A stretch of 38,182 bases of DNA, from positions 1 through 38,182 of the forward strand of contig JAJZUQ010000027.1 of NCBI GenBank assembly GCA_021848385.1. The letters are read 5' to 3'. The position numbers were made by a program, and so were the translations under genes. Below are positions 12,030 to 20,926 of this stretch, in pieces. The stretch's first letter is position 1; each line of letters opens with the position of its first letter. Origin of the DNA: Deltaproteobacteria bacterium. GTDB lineage: Bacteria; Desulfobacterota; Desulfuromonadia; Geobacterales; Geobacteraceae. The notes under the pieces are model-generated. The model was not told the origin of the DNA, made no database searches, and worked only from the letters and a program-made list of their open reading frames with translations.

Positions 12030-12578
12030 ATGTCTGGACGTTATGAGATCAGATTTTCCGGGGCTGGCGGACAGGGATTGATCCTGGCCGGTGTGATCAT
12101 GGCGGAGGCCGCCTCGATCTATGACGGCAAGCAGGCCGTTCAGTCCCAGAGTTATGGCCCTGAGGCCCGCGGTGGCGCTTCCAAGTCGGAGGTGATTGTT
12201 TCCGATGGACCCATCGATTATCCCAAGGCTACCGTGGTGGACGCCCTTCTGGCACTCACCCAGGAGGCCTGTGACAAGTATTCCCATGACCTTAAAGAAG
12301 GTGGCGTTCTTTTGATCGACTCCGACCTGGTCAAGAAACAGCCGGCTGGTAATTTCAAGGTAGTTTCCTTCCCAATCATTAATACTGCGAAAAACGAGAT
12401 TGGCCGTGAAATTGTTGCCAACATCGTGGCTCTGGGAGCAATGGTTGCCTTGACCGGTGTGGTTTCCAAGGAGAGTGCCGAGAAAGCAGTACTCTCCCGC
12501 GTGCCTGAGGCATTCCTCGAGTTGAATAAAAAGGCGTTCAATACGGGGTACGAAAAGGCAGTGGCTGCAAAGAAATAG
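12030..12578 (+). CDS. korC: 2-oxoglutarate:ferredoxin oxidoreductase, gamma subunit
   Basis: The 182-residue protein has the FSGAGGQGLILAG start and the QSYGPEARGGASKSEV motif of the gamma domain of 2-oxoacid:ferredoxin oxidoreductases, which contacts CoA and stabilises the complex. It is the last gene of korDABC; AAAGGAGA at about 12014-12021 precedes the ATG and a strong terminator follows 26 nt after the stop. In Geobacter-type metabolism this enzyme replaces the NAD-linked 2-oxoglutarate dehydrogenase and can run in either direction. Confidence 0.93.
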   Translation: MSGRYEIRFSGAGGQGLILAGVIMAEAASIYDGKQAVQSQSYGPEARGGASKSEVIVSDGPIDYPKATVVDALLALTQEACDKYSHDLKEGGVLLIDSDLVKKQPAGNFKVVSFPIINTAKNEIGREIVANIVALGAMVALTGVVSKESAEKAVLSRVPEAFLELNKKAFNTGYEKAVAAKK

Positions 12579-12604
12579 AATCGAATGCACCCTGTGTATA
12601 CGAG

Positions 12605-12636
12605 AAGCCCGGCATCGTGATGTCGGGCTTTTTTTT
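12605..12636 (+). terminator. Intrinsic terminator of the kor operon
   Basis: Arms AAGCCCGGCATC (12605-12616) and GATGTCGGGCTT (12619-12630, one G-U pair) form a tight hairpin followed by an eight-T run. Confidence 0.93.
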
Positions 12637-12775
12637 ACCTGCGCCTTGCTGATGCTGTTCATATGCAGCGCACCAGATATGCTGATTCGCGTAAACTGCG
12701 TAGCGCTGACATTGACTTTACCTACCTGATCTGTTAAAAAAAGAGGATTTTATTGCGCGCCTCACCGGGAGTTAC

Positions 12776-13456
12776 ATGGAACAATTTTTTCTCAAACTGT
12801 CGATCATGCTTGTCCCTGCACTCATGGCCATCACCTGCCATGAGGTTTCCCATGGCTACATCGCTGACAAATTTGGTGACAATACCGCCCGCTCGATGGG
12901 GCGGCTTACTCTCAACCCTCTCAAACACCTGGATATCTTCGGGACGCTCATGGTCTTCATCGTGGGCATCGGCTGGGCAAAACCGGTGCCGGTGAATTTC
13001 AATAATCTGCGCAATCCGAAGAGGGACATGATATGGGTTGCCGCAGCGGGTCCGGTTACCAACTTCATCCTCGCAGCCCTTTCGGCCTTCGCCATGCGCG
13101 GCGTGGCCGTTTTCATGGAAGGAGTTTCCGAACCTTTTTGGGTAAAAATGTTTCTTGACCCCATTACCTTGATGCTCGCCTTTTCCGTTTATATCAATCT
13201 TCTCCTTGCCATCTTCAATCTTATTCCGGTCCCTCCCCTCGATGGCGGCCGTGTTGCAGTGGGATTACTCCCTTACCGCCAAGCCGAGGCTTATTCACGC
13301 ATCGAACCCTATGGCATGATCATAATCATCGTGCTGGTTTTTTTTACAAATCTTTTCAGCTACATCATCTCCCCTGTGCTGAATCTCGGAGTCCATTTGC
13401 TTGCCGGATCTCATAGTTCACTGGTGTTCAGCGTGACGCAGTTGCTGATGCGTTGA
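12776..13456 (+). CDS. Site-2 protease family (M50) membrane metalloprotease
   Basis: A 226-residue polytopic membrane protein with the zinc-binding HEVSH motif at residues 22-26 in the first hydrophobic segment and the third ligand motif NLIPVPPLDGGRV with Asp156. About five membrane segments are visible and there is no PDZ domain, so it belongs to the short SpoIVFB/YwhC-like branch, not RseP. These enzymes cleave transmembrane segments; the substrate here is unknown. CGGGAG at 12766-12771 precedes the ATG. It lies directly before trpS, scpA and scpB, an arrangement found in many bacteria, and is probably the first gene of that operon. Confidence 0.88.
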   Translation: MEQFFLKLSIMLVPALMAITCHEVSHGYIADKFGDNTARSMGRLTLNPLKHLDIFGTLMVFIVGIGWAKPVPVNFNNLRNPKRDMIWVAAAGPVTNFILAALSAFAMRGVAVFMEGVSEPFWVKMFLDPITLMLAFSVYINLLLAIFNLIPVPPLDGGRVAVGLLPYRQAEAYSRIEPYGMIIIIVLVFFTNLFSYIISPVLNLGVHLLAGSHSSLVFSVTQLLMR

Positions 13457-13499
13457 TAAGACACTGTGCCCGGCGGGAGAAAATAAAAGGAGTATCACC

Positions 13500-14483
13500 A
13501 TGAGCAACAATCGTATTGTCAGCGGCATGCGACCGACCGGGAAACTGCACCTGGGGCATTTTCACGGCGTATTGGCAAACTGGCTTGAACTGCAGGAAAA
13601 CTTCGAATGCTTCTTTTTCGCTGCCGACTGGCACTCCCTCACTACTGAGTACGACAATACTGATTCTATCAGGGACAACCTTGCGGATATGGTGCTCGAC
13701 TGGATCGCTTTCGGTATCGACCCGGAGAAGAGCACAATCTTTGTCCAGAGCAGGGTGCCCCAGCATGCCGAACTCAGTCTGATCCTTTCCATGATCACAC
13801 CGGTTTCCTGGCTGGAGCGGAACCCGACCTACAAGGAGATGCAGGAAAATCTCTCCGCCAAGGACCTTTCCACCTTCGGATTTCTTGGTTACCCGGTCCT
13901 TATGGCCTCTGACATCATACTCTACAAGGCGGGGCGGGTACCAGTGGGGCACGATCAGCTTCCGCACCTGGAAATCACCCGCGAGATCGCGCGCCGCTTT
14001 AACTACCTCTACCGCGAGGTCTTCCCCGAGCCGGTTGCGCTCCTTACTGAAACCCCCAAGGTTCTCGGGCTGGACGGTCGCAAGATGAGCAAGTCTTACG
14101 GCAATGCCATTTTCCTTTCGGAGAGCGGTGATGAGAGCCGTAAAAAGGTCATGTCAATGGTGACCGACGTTCAGCGTCCCCGCCGTTCCGATCCCGGTGA
14201 GCCCGACCGTTGCGTGGCCTATTCCCTTAACCAGATGTATCTTCCTGAAGAGAAAAAGGCTGAAATCGTCGTCGCCTGCCGTGGTGCCCAGATCGGCTGC
14301 GTGGACTGCAAGAAAATCCAGGCGGAGTATCTGGTGGAAACTCTTGCACCATTCCGGTCAAAGCGTGAGGAACTGACCTCCCGACCCGGCCTGGTTGGGG
14401 AAATACTCGACTCGGGCAGCCGCAGGGCGGCCGCAGAGGCTTCAAATACCATGGCGGAAGTCATGAACGCCATCAAACTCTAG
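13500..14483 (+). CDS. trpS: Tryptophan--tRNA ligase
   Basis: A class I synthetase of 327 residues that charges tRNA-Trp. The HIGH-type signature appears as HLGH at 17-20 and the KMSKS loop is intact at 195-199. AAAGGAG ends about 8 nt before the ATG. It follows the M50 protease by 43 nt and precedes scpA by 13 nt. The length and motifs are normal for a housekeeping TrpRS; nothing suggests a resistance paralogue. Confidence 0.96.
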   Translation: MSNNRIVSGMRPTGKLHLGHFHGVLANWLELQENFECFFFAADWHSLTTEYDNTDSIRDNLADMVLDWIAFGIDPEKSTIFVQSRVPQHAELSLILSMITPVSWLERNPTYKEMQENLSAKDLSTFGFLGYPVLMASDIILYKAGRVPVGHDQLPHLEITREIARRFNYLYREVFPEPVALLTETPKVLGLDGRKMSKSYGNAIFLSESGDESRKKVMSMVTDVQRPRRSDPGEPDRCVAYSLNQMYLPEEKKAEIVVACRGAQIGCVDCKKIQAEYLVETLAPFRSKREELTSRPGLVGEILDSGSRRAAAEASNTMAEVMNAIKL

Positions 14484-14496
14484 CCGGAGAACAGGA

Positions 14497-15312
14497 TTGA
14501 TCAATCCCCAGCAGGATAGCAGCAGCCTTTTTGACGACAGTCACGGTCTTGGTTATCAGGTACATGTCGAGGCATTTGAGGGGCCCCTCGATCTGCTTCT
14601 CCATCTCATCAGGAAAAACGAGGTGGACATCTACGATATTCCCATCGCTGCCATAACCCGTCAGTATCTGGAATATCTGGAGCTCATGAAAGAGCTCAAT
14701 CTCGACGTCGCCGGCGATTTTCTCGTGATGGCCTCGACCCTTCTGCAGATTAAGTCCAGGCTCCTTCTGCCGGTGCAGGCCGAAGAGGAGGGGGGTGAGG
14801 AAGAGGAGGAAGACCCGAGGGCTGAGCTGGTGCGGCGCCTTCTCGAATACCAGAAATACAAGGAGGCCGCCCAGCAGCTGGAACTGCTCCCGCTCCTGGG
14901 GCGTGATGCCTTCGTCCGCGCCAGAGATCTGACAGAACTGAAGGAACTGCAGACCGCCGATGAATCTCCCGAGGTAGAACTCTTTGATCTGGTAGAGGCT
15001 TTCAGACGGGTGCTTGCCGATCTTCCTGTCCAGACCTTTCACGAGGTCGGCTCGGAGCAGATCAATATAGCCGACCGGATTAATGCTATACTTACACTGT
15101 TGCAGGAACGGAAAGGGGTAACCTTCGAGGACCTCTTTACGGAGGTGACGACCCGCGACTATCTCATTGCCACCTTTCTCGCAGTCCTGGAGCTCTGCAA
15201 GCTTAAAATGGTAAAGATCACACAGGCCGGAAGTTTTGGCGCCATCTGGATCACCAGTGCGGTACTGGACTCTGCCGATGCATCCGAAGGGGTGGATGAT
15301 CATGACTGGTAA
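14497..15312 (+). CDS. scpA: Segregation and condensation protein A (kleisin)
   Basis: ScpA is the kleisin that bridges the SMC dimer and binds ScpB in the bacterial condensin complex. The N-terminal helical domain is recognisable from FEGPLDLLLHLIRKNEVDI and FLVMASTLLQIKSRLLLP. A short acidic linker (around 88-107, mostly Glu) follows, and a winged-helix C-terminal domain ends the 271 residues. The start is TTG at 14497 with GGAG at 14486-14489; no ATG lies between it and the conserved domain. Its last 11 nt overlap scpB, so the two are translationally coupled. Confidence 0.93.
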   Translation: MINPQQDSSSLFDDSHGLGYQVHVEAFEGPLDLLLHLIRKNEVDIYDIPIAAITRQYLEYLELMKELNLDVAGDFLVMASTLLQIKSRLLLPVQAEEEGGEEEEEDPRAELVRRLLEYQKYKEAAQQLELLPLLGRDAFVRARDLTELKELQTADESPEVELFDLVEAFRRVLADLPVQTFHEVGSEQINIADRINAILTLLQERKGVTFEDLFTEVTTRDYLIATFLAVLELCKLKMVKITQAGSFGAIWITSAVLDSADASEGVDDHDW

Positions 15313-15895
15313 CCTCAGGTCGGTGGTTGAAAGCCTCATCTTCGTCGCGGAAGCCCCACTGTCGCTGGATCGTCTCTCTTCGATCCTGGAGGAACATGAG
15401 CGGAGCGAGATCCGTGCTGTGCTTGAAGAGCTTCTGGCAGAGTACGAGCTGTCTGGACGGGGAATTGTTCTTGTCGAAGTGGCGGGGGGGTATCAGTTCC
15501 GTAGTCGCCCCGAACATGCCGATTACCTGAAGCGCCTTTCCCGAACTCGCCCCCCTAAATTCGGACAGTCGTCCCTGGAGACCCTGGCGATCATCGCCTA
15601 TCGGCAACCCATAACCCGTGCTGAAATCGAATATTTGCGGGGTGTGGATTGCGGAGGGATACTCAAGACGCTTCTGGACAAGAAACTAATCAAGATCCTC
15701 GGCAAGAAGGACGTTCCCGGCCGGCCCCTTATCTACGGCACCACGCGGGAATTCCTTGAGCTCTTCAGCCTCAAGAACCTGGCGAGCCTGCCGACGCTGA
15801 AAGAGATCCAGGACTTGGTGCAGCCGCCGATTTACGAGGAGCAGGGAGAGCTTCCGCTGACCGTATCGGCTGGCGGCGAGGAAACGGGAGAGTAG
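15302..15895 (+). CDS. scpB: Segregation and condensation protein B
   Basis: ScpB (197 residues) pairs with ScpA and SMC in chromosome condensation. Two winged-helix domains are visible: one beginning LRSVVESLIFVAEAPLSL, the other containing QSSLETLAIIAYRQPITRAE and VPGRPLIYGTT. ATG 15302 was chosen over ATG 15296 because GAAGGGG at 15286-15292 is too close to the latter, and because family members begin just before LRSVVESL. It overlaps the scpA end by 11 nt. Confidence 0.93.
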   Translation: MTGNLRSVVESLIFVAEAPLSLDRLSSILEEHERSEIRAVLEELLAEYELSGRGIVLVEVAGGYQFRSRPEHADYLKRLSRTRPPKFGQSSLETLAIIAYRQPITRAEIEYLRGVDCGGILKTLLDKKLIKILGKKDVPGRPLIYGTTREFLELFSLKNLASLPTLKEIQDLVQPPIYEEQGELPLTVSAGGEETGE

Positions 15896-15941
15896 GGTAG
15901 GGGCGGTAAAGAGCTGCCCCTCTGACGACAAGGAGGGTTTC

Positions 15942-16745
15942 ATGGTGCGACAGCCCGCCGTTGCAGGTCAGTTCTATACCGATAACCCCCATCAGTTGCG
16001 TGCCGAGCTTCAACGCCTGGTCATTTCGTCCGGCGAGAAGGAACGTCCCCTGGGGGTTATTTCTCCCCATGCGGGGTACATGTATTCTGGTGCCGTAGCC
16101 GGGGCGCTGTACGGTGCCATCGAGGTGCCTGCCACCGTCATTATCCTTGGCCCCAATCATCACGGCATAGGCCGACGGGCCGCGCTTTCTCCTGCAGAGC
16201 AGTGGCAGACCCCCTTGGGCGTCGTTCCGGTGAATCCGACTCTCTCCACACTTGTTCGCCACCACGCTCTTCTTGTAGAAGAGGATGCTACAGCCCACCT
16301 TTACGAGCACTCCCTCGAAGTACAGGTCCCCTTTCTCCAGCACGTCCGTCCCGACGTATCCATTGTTCCGCTCTGTCTCGGTTTCGGTGACTTCGAAAGC
16401 TGCCGTGCTTTGGGCGAAGGGATCGCAGCGGCTATCAGGGAGTACGACGATGAGGTGTTGATTGTTGCCAGTTCCGACATGACCCACTACGAATCGGCAA
16501 CAGCGGCATTACGCAAAGACCAGCATGCACTAGATGCGGTGCTGGCCATCGACCCGCCGGGCCTTCTTCGTGTCTGCCATCAGGAAAGTATCACCATGTG
16601 CGGTGTGGTGCCTGCAACCGTCATGCTCCTGGCTGCACTCTCTCTCGGAGCCACCCGTGCCCGCCTTGTACGCTACGCCACAAGCGGCGATGTGACGGGC
16701 GACAACCGGCAGGTTGTCGCTTATGCTGCCTTGACGGTTACCTGA
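15942..16745 (+). CDS. amrB: AmmeMemoRadiSam system protein B (Memo family)
   Basis: A 267-residue Memo-family protein. The family's conserved histidine motifs are present: SPHAGYMYSG (His43), GPNHHG and SSDMTHY; in Memo these surround a metal-binding pocket resembling extradiol dioxygenases. In prokaryotes the gene usually travels with an AMMECR1 domain and a radical SAM protein, but neither is next to it here. The biochemical role is not established. An AAGGAGGG-type site precedes the ATG, and its stop codon shares one base with the start of the next gene. Confidence 0.85.
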   Translation: MVRQPAVAGQFYTDNPHQLRAELQRLVISSGEKERPLGVISPHAGYMYSGAVAGALYGAIEVPATVIILGPNHHGIGRRAALSPAEQWQTPLGVVPVNPTLSTLVRHHALLVEEDATAHLYEHSLEVQVPFLQHVRPDVSIVPLCLGFGDFESCRALGEGIAAAIREYDDEVLIVASSDMTHYESATAALRKDQHALDAVLAIDPPGLLRVCHQESITMCGVVPATVMLLAALSLGATRARLVRYATSGDVTGDNRQVVAYAALTVT

Positions 16746-19387
16746 TGGACGTCATCACCACACATGTAAATGCCGATTTTGACTGCCTCGGTGCGATGGT
16801 TGCCGCCAGGAAGCTCTATCCCGGCGCGCGCCTGGTCTTTTCAGGTTCCCAGGAAAAGAGCATGCGCGACTTCTTCCTCAAATCCACCAGCTATGCCCTC
16901 GATTTCACCCGCCTGAAGGATCTGGAGTTCGACAAAATCACCCGGCTCATTCTCGTTGACTGCCAGCACTCCTCCCGTATCGGCCGTTTCGCCGAGATAC
17001 TGGCCCGTCCGGGGGTGGAGGTTCATATCTATGACCACCATCCCGAATCGTCGGGAGACATTGCTCCAGCCGCCGGCATTATCCGCGAGAGCGGTTCAAC
17101 CTGTACCATCCTGACCACATTGCTGCGTGAGCAGCGTATCGAGGTGAATGCCACCGAGGCGACCCTCATGATGCTCGGCATCTATGAGGATACGGGGAGT
17201 CTCACCTTTCCGTCAACCACAGGGGAAGACTACCTGGCGGCCGCATGGCTTCTGGAGCGGCGGGCCAACCTCAACACGGTGGCCGATTTCATTACCCAGG
17301 AGCTGACTGCTGAACAGGTTTCGCTCCTGAACGATCTCCTTAAATCCCTCAAGACTACCACCCTGAACGGAATAGACATCTCCATAACCCATGCATCGCT
17401 GGACTATTACATCGGCGATATCGCCGTGCTTGCACACATGATGCGGGATATGGAAAATCTGGAGGCCCTGTTTATCGTAGTCGGGATGGGAAACAGGGTC
17501 TACATCGTCGCCCGCAGCCGTATCTCCGAAGTGAATGTGGGGGATATCCTCCGCGAACTTGGAGGAGGAGGCCATGCTACTGCTGCATCGGCGACAGTCA
17601 GGGAGCTGACTCTCATCCAGGTCCTTGACCGGCTCGAAGAGATACTCCGTGCGAAGGTGAACCCACGCCGTCTTGCCAGGGACATCATGTCAGCCCCGGT
17701 AAAAACCATGCCGTCCGGTACGACGTTATCCGAGGCACGCGAACTCCTGACGCGCTACAATGTGAACGCCATGCCGGTCCTCGATGGAGAGAAGATGGTC
17801 GGTATCATATCCCGGCGGATAGTCGAGAAGGCGCTTTTCCACGGGCTTGGCGAGCTGCCGGTGAGCGAATACATGCACACGGAATTCATGACGGGAACAC
17901 CGGAAACGCCAGTTGCCGTCATCCAGGAGTACATTGTCGGGCAAAACCGGCGCCTCGTGCCAGTTTTCGAGGGGGACGAACTCTGCGCCGTCGTCACCCG
18001 TACCGACCTGTTACGATCCATGTATGCCGGGGAAGCGCTCTACGATCTTGCCCGTGACAACCTGCCGGTCCGGAACCGGGAAGTGGCACGACAGATCAGC
18101 CGGCAACTTGCCCCAAGGGTGGTGCAGATGCTCAGGGATCTGGGGCAGGTCGGTGAAGAGTTGGCCCTTCCTGTTTACGCGGTCGGCGGATTTGTACGCG
18201 ATCTCCTTCTCGGTATCGAAAATTACGACGTCGATGTGACGGTGGAAGGGGATGGGATCCTCTTTGCGACGACCTTTGCCGCGCGATTCGGTTGCCGGGT
18301 CAAGAGCCACGTCAAGTTTGGCACGGCGGTAATCGTTTTCCCTGATGGGACCAAAATAGATGTAGCAAGTACCCGCCTGGAATATTATGCTTCTCCCGGC
18401 GCCCTTCCGACGGTGGAACGCTCATCCCTCAAGATGGACCTCTATCGCCGCGACTTCACCATAAATACCCTGGCCATTCGTCTCAACAGCCCGGATTTCG
18501 GTCAACTCGTCGATCATTTCGGCGCCCAGCGTGATCTGCAGGAACGGGCTCTCCGGGTGCTGCACAACCTGTCCTTTGTTGAGGACCCGACACGGGTGTT
18601 CCGTGCCATACGGTTCGAGCAGCGTCTCGATTTCCACATCGCCAAACATACGGAGAATCTGATCAAGAATGCGGTCAAGATGAACTTTCTTGACAAGTTG
18701 GGGGGGAAACGGCTCCTTGCCGAGCTTGTTCACATCCTGACGGAGAACGATCCACTCCGGGCCGTAGATCGTCTTTCCTCGCTGGGGTTGCTCCGTTTTA
18801 TCCATCCATCCCTGCAGTTGACCAAACAGGTTCATCATTTCCTTGAAGAGGCTGTTCGGATTGTTTCATGGTTCGAACTCCTCTTTCTTGAGCGCCATTA
18901 CGAGAAGTGGGCGGTCTATTTGCTTGCCCTGACCGGTCTCCTCTCCGATGATGCTTTTCTGACCACGTGCATTCGGCTTTCGGTGAACGAGCACTATCGG
19001 GAAAAACTGTTTGAGTCACGCAAACGGGCCGGTGCAACACTGGAGGCCATGCAGCGTAATGCTGTACGCAACGGTACGCTACGTCGAAGTGACGTTTACT
19101 TCTGGCTCAAGGATCTGCCGGTTGAACTTCTCCTCTACATGATGGCCCGCACCTCAATTGATGAGATAAAAAAATACATATCGCTTTACATAACCCAGCT
19201 TCAGAACGTACATGCTATCCTGGACGGCAACGATATCCAGCGACTCGGTGTGCCGGCAGGGCCCCGCATACGCGAACTGCTTGACATTCTCCTCGATGCC
19301 CGTCTCAATGGCGAGGTTCAGAGCCGTGACGACGAAGAACGACTGATAAAGCATCGGCTAAGAACTGTTCAGAAAAAGGTGTTGTGA
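16745..19387 (+). CDS. DHH phosphoesterase - CBS pair - tRNA nucleotidyltransferase/poly(A) polymerase fusion
   Basis: An 880-residue protein joining three modules. Residues 1-310 form a DHH/DHHA1 phosphoesterase as in NrnA/RecJ-type nucleases (THVNADFDCLG at the start, DHH at 97-99, GGGGHATAAS near 273). Residues about 315-440 are two CBS domains, adenosyl-ligand sensors. From about 465 lies a class II nucleotidyltransferase head with GGFVRD (481-486) and Asp495/Asp497 as metal ligands, followed by RRDFTINTLA, EDPTRVFRAIRFEQRL and a helical RNA-binding tail. The NTase may add CC, A or a poly(A) tail; sequence alone does not decide. ATG 16745 overlaps the previous stop by one base. The frame is open further upstream but that part lies inside the Memo gene. 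Confidence 0.88.
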   Translation: MDVITTHVNADFDCLGAMVAARKLYPGARLVFSGSQEKSMRDFFLKSTSYALDFTRLKDLEFDKITRLILVDCQHSSRIGRFAEILARPGVEVHIYDHHPESSGDIAPAAGIIRESGSTCTILTTLLREQRIEVNATEATLMMLGIYEDTGSLTFPSTTGEDYLAAAWLLERRANLNTVADFITQELTAEQVSLLNDLLKSLKTTTLNGIDISITHASLDYYIGDIAVLAHMMRDMENLEALFIVVGMGNRVYIVARSRISEVNVGDILRELGGGGHATAASATVRELTLIQVLDRLEEILRAKVNPRRLARDIMSAPVKTMPSGTTLSEARELLTRYNVNAMPVLDGEKMVGIISRRIVEKALFHGLGELPVSEYMHTEFMTGTPETPVAVIQEYIVGQNRRLVPVFEGDELCAVVTRTDLLRSMYAGEALYDLARDNLPVRNREVARQISRQLAPRVVQMLRDLGQVGEELALPVYAVGGFVRDLLLGIENYDVDVTVEGDGILFATTFAARFGCRVKSHVKFGTAVIVFPDGTKIDVASTRLEYYASPGALPTVERSSLKMDLYRRDFTINTLAIRLNSPDFGQLVDHFGAQRDLQERALRVLHNLSFVEDPTRVFRAIRFEQRLDFHIAKHTENLIKNAVKMNFLDKLGGKRLLAELVHILTENDPLRAVDRLSSLGLLRFIHPSLQLTKQVHHFLEEAVRIVSWFELLFLERHYEKWAVYLLALTGLLSDDAFLTTCIRLSVNEHYREKLFESRKRAGATLEAMQRNAVRNGTLRRSDVYFWLKDLPVELLLYMMARTSIDEIKKYISLYITQLQNVHAILDGNDIQRLGVPAGPRIRELLDILLDARLNGEVQSRDDEERLIKHRLRTVQKKVL

Positions 19388-19657
19388 TTCTTCTACTACT
19401 GTACGTGAAACGGCCGATGCTTTATAACTTGTTTAAAATACGATATGATTTCACCATTGTGATGAAGATTCACGTTAAATGACGCGTGAATTTGCATTGT
19501 TGGTTTGACAGATTGAAGCGCTGTGACAGAACCGGCAGAGATTTTCACTAAAAACCAAGGTAATACTAGGCAGTTATGGCATGGCAATATATTTCTCCGT
19601 AAAATTGGCTCCGAATTTGCACTCTTTTCATTGACGATGACGTGCCGGGGGGTGGAG
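19388..19657 (+). other. Intergenic stretch with a short inverted repeat
   Basis: The 270 nt hold no convincing gene. ATTCACG (19468-19474) and CGTGAAT (19485-19491) form a 7-bp inverted repeat with 10 nt between. A TTGACA hexamer lies at 19505-19510, but I find no good -10 at the right distance, so no promoter is called. The frame of the next gene is open upstream to 19523 but lacks a ribosome-binding site there. Confidence 0.4.
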
Positions 19658-20050
19658 ATGAATAATTTCAAACGTGTAGTGATGGTTGTTCTATCCGCAG
19701 TCCTGCTCACCAGTTGGAGTGTCCCCTGTAGTGCCGAAGATAGTGCATTCAAAAATATTTTTGAAAATGCTTTTTATGGCGGGCTTGCCGGTACTTTGGT
19801 GGGTGGAGCGCTTCTCGCTTTTACCAAAAAGCCGGGTGACCACCTGGATTACCTCTCCGTTGGCGCCGCCAGCGGTGTTCTTGCCGGGGCCGCCTATGGC
19901 CTGGTGAAATCATCCCGGGCGTTTGCCGAAATAGACAACGGCACGGTGAAGCTTGCCATGCCGACCATCATGCCGGAGTTCCAGGAGGCTAATGCCCGGG
20001 GGGCATCGTCGGTTATGTTTAAAGCGGAGTTGATCAGGGGAAAATTCTAG
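19658..20050 (+). CDS. Small exported protein with glycine-rich hydrophobic segment
   Basis: This 130-residue protein begins with a clear Sec signal peptide (MNNFKRVVMVVLSAV..., ending near CSAED at about residue 25). The mature part has a Gly/Ala-rich hydrophobic region (YGGLAGTLVGGALLAF and ASGVLAGAAYGLV) resembling glycine-zipper segments of envelope proteins. No catalytic motif is present and I do not recognise the family. ATG 19658 is preferred because the signal peptide starts there and a G-rich site (GGGGGGTGGAG) lies directly upstream. A strong terminator follows the stop. Confidence 0.65.
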   Translation: MNNFKRVVMVVLSAVLLTSWSVPCSAEDSAFKNIFENAFYGGLAGTLVGGALLAFTKKPGDHLDYLSVGAASGVLAGAAYGLVKSSRAFAEIDNGTVKLAMPTIMPEFQEANARGASSVMFKAELIRGKF

Positions 20051-20077
20051 GGTCCGTTGTTGAAGACGAAATTTTTT

Positions 20078-20111
20078 AAGGGGGTATCTGCTCGGCAGGT
20101 ACCCCCTTTTT
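20078..20111 (+). terminator. Intrinsic terminator after the small exported protein gene
   Basis: Arms AAGGGGGTATCTGC (20078-20091) and GCAGGTACCCCCTT (20095-20108, one G-U pair) flank a TCG loop and are followed by a T-rich run. It also lies just past the end of the convergent bioD gene. Confidence 0.88.
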
Positions 20112-20123
20112 ACTGTCACATTG

Positions 20124-20849
20124 TCACCCTATGCCGATTTCCTTCAGCAGAAAAGGTGTCAGTATGTGGTCGCCGACAGCGTCCGCGAGATGTGATATCA
20201 ATGTGCGCTCGTCTACCGCATCCATGGCCGGGAAGACGCCGAGGACTGGTGCTCCGCACAGGGAGCCGAGGAGATGGGGCGCATACTCTTCAGCCTGACC
20301 CGGTTGGGCCGGATAGTTGTTGATGACGATACCCGTGACGGTGAGCCCCATCTGTCGGGCGGCAAAAGTGGTCAGGAGTGTATGGTTGATTGTCCCCAGG
20401 TTTGGGCGGGCGACGACGAGGAGCGGCAACGACAGTTGGGCTGCAAGGTCGGCAATGAGAAGTCCTCCGGCCAAGGGGACCATGAGCCCGCCGGCACCTT
20501 CGACGATGACAAAGTCGTGTTTATGTGCCAGACGGTCGTATGCTGCCTTGATGACATGGAAGTCGATCCGCACCCCATCCTGTTCGGCCGCCATGGAAGG
20601 GGATATGGGGTAACGAAGGAGGTAGGGAGCTGTGTCACGGTCGCGGGAATTGGTTCCGGCCGCCCAGCAGAGGAGTTCCGCGTCGTCCGACACAAGTCGG
20701 CCGTCTATCTCGGCGCAGCCGCTGGTAACCGGTTTCATGACCCCCACATTAACTCCGTGTTGTCGCAGCAGACGGGCGATGACCGCGGAGACGGCAGTCT
20801 TGCCGACGCCGGTATCGGTCCCGGTTATGAATATCCCTTTTGCTGACAT
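20124..20849 (-). CDS. bioD: Dethiobiotin synthase
   Basis: BioD closes the ureido ring of dethiobiotin from 7,8-diaminopelargonate, CO2 and ATP. The P-loop GTDTGVGKT is at 10-18, Lys39 lies in the MKPVTSG motif, and VEGAGGLMVPL is the second conserved loop. The 241-residue length is normal. It lies 77 nt behind bioB on the same strand with AAAGGA before its ATG. A small 6-bp hairpin (20879-20896, GGCGTA/TACGCC) in that gap lacks a T-tract, so co-transcription with bioB is likely. Confidence 0.94.
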   Translation of the reverse strand: MSAKGIFITGTDTGVGKTAVSAVIARLLRQHGVNVGVMKPVTSGCAEIDGRLVSDDAELLCWAAGTNSRDRDTAPYLLRYPISPSMAAEQDGVRIDFHVIKAAYDRLAHKHDFVIVEGAGGLMVPLAGGLLIADLAAQLSLPLLVVARPNLGTINHTLLTTFAARQMGLTVTGIVINNYPAQPGQAEEYAPHLLGSLCGAPVLGVFPAMDAVDERTLISHLADAVGDHILTPFLLKEIGIG

Positions 20850-20926
20850 CGGTTATGTCCTTTGAAGATGGAAATAGTGGCGTACTATCTTACGCCCGTT
20901 CAGGGTGAACTCGTGACAGTCCATGC

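Noticed and set aside
12594..12602. GTATAC-containing stretch downstream of korC
   Set aside because: A single half-site after the stop codon, next to a terminator, with no promoter nearby.
16598..16744. Upstream extension of the nucleotidyltransferase fusion gene
   Set aside because: This part lies within the Memo-family gene in another frame; the DHH domain begins immediately at ATG 16745.
20879..20896. Hairpin between bioB and bioD as a terminator
   Set aside because: The stem is only 6 bp and no T-tract follows on the transcribed strand.
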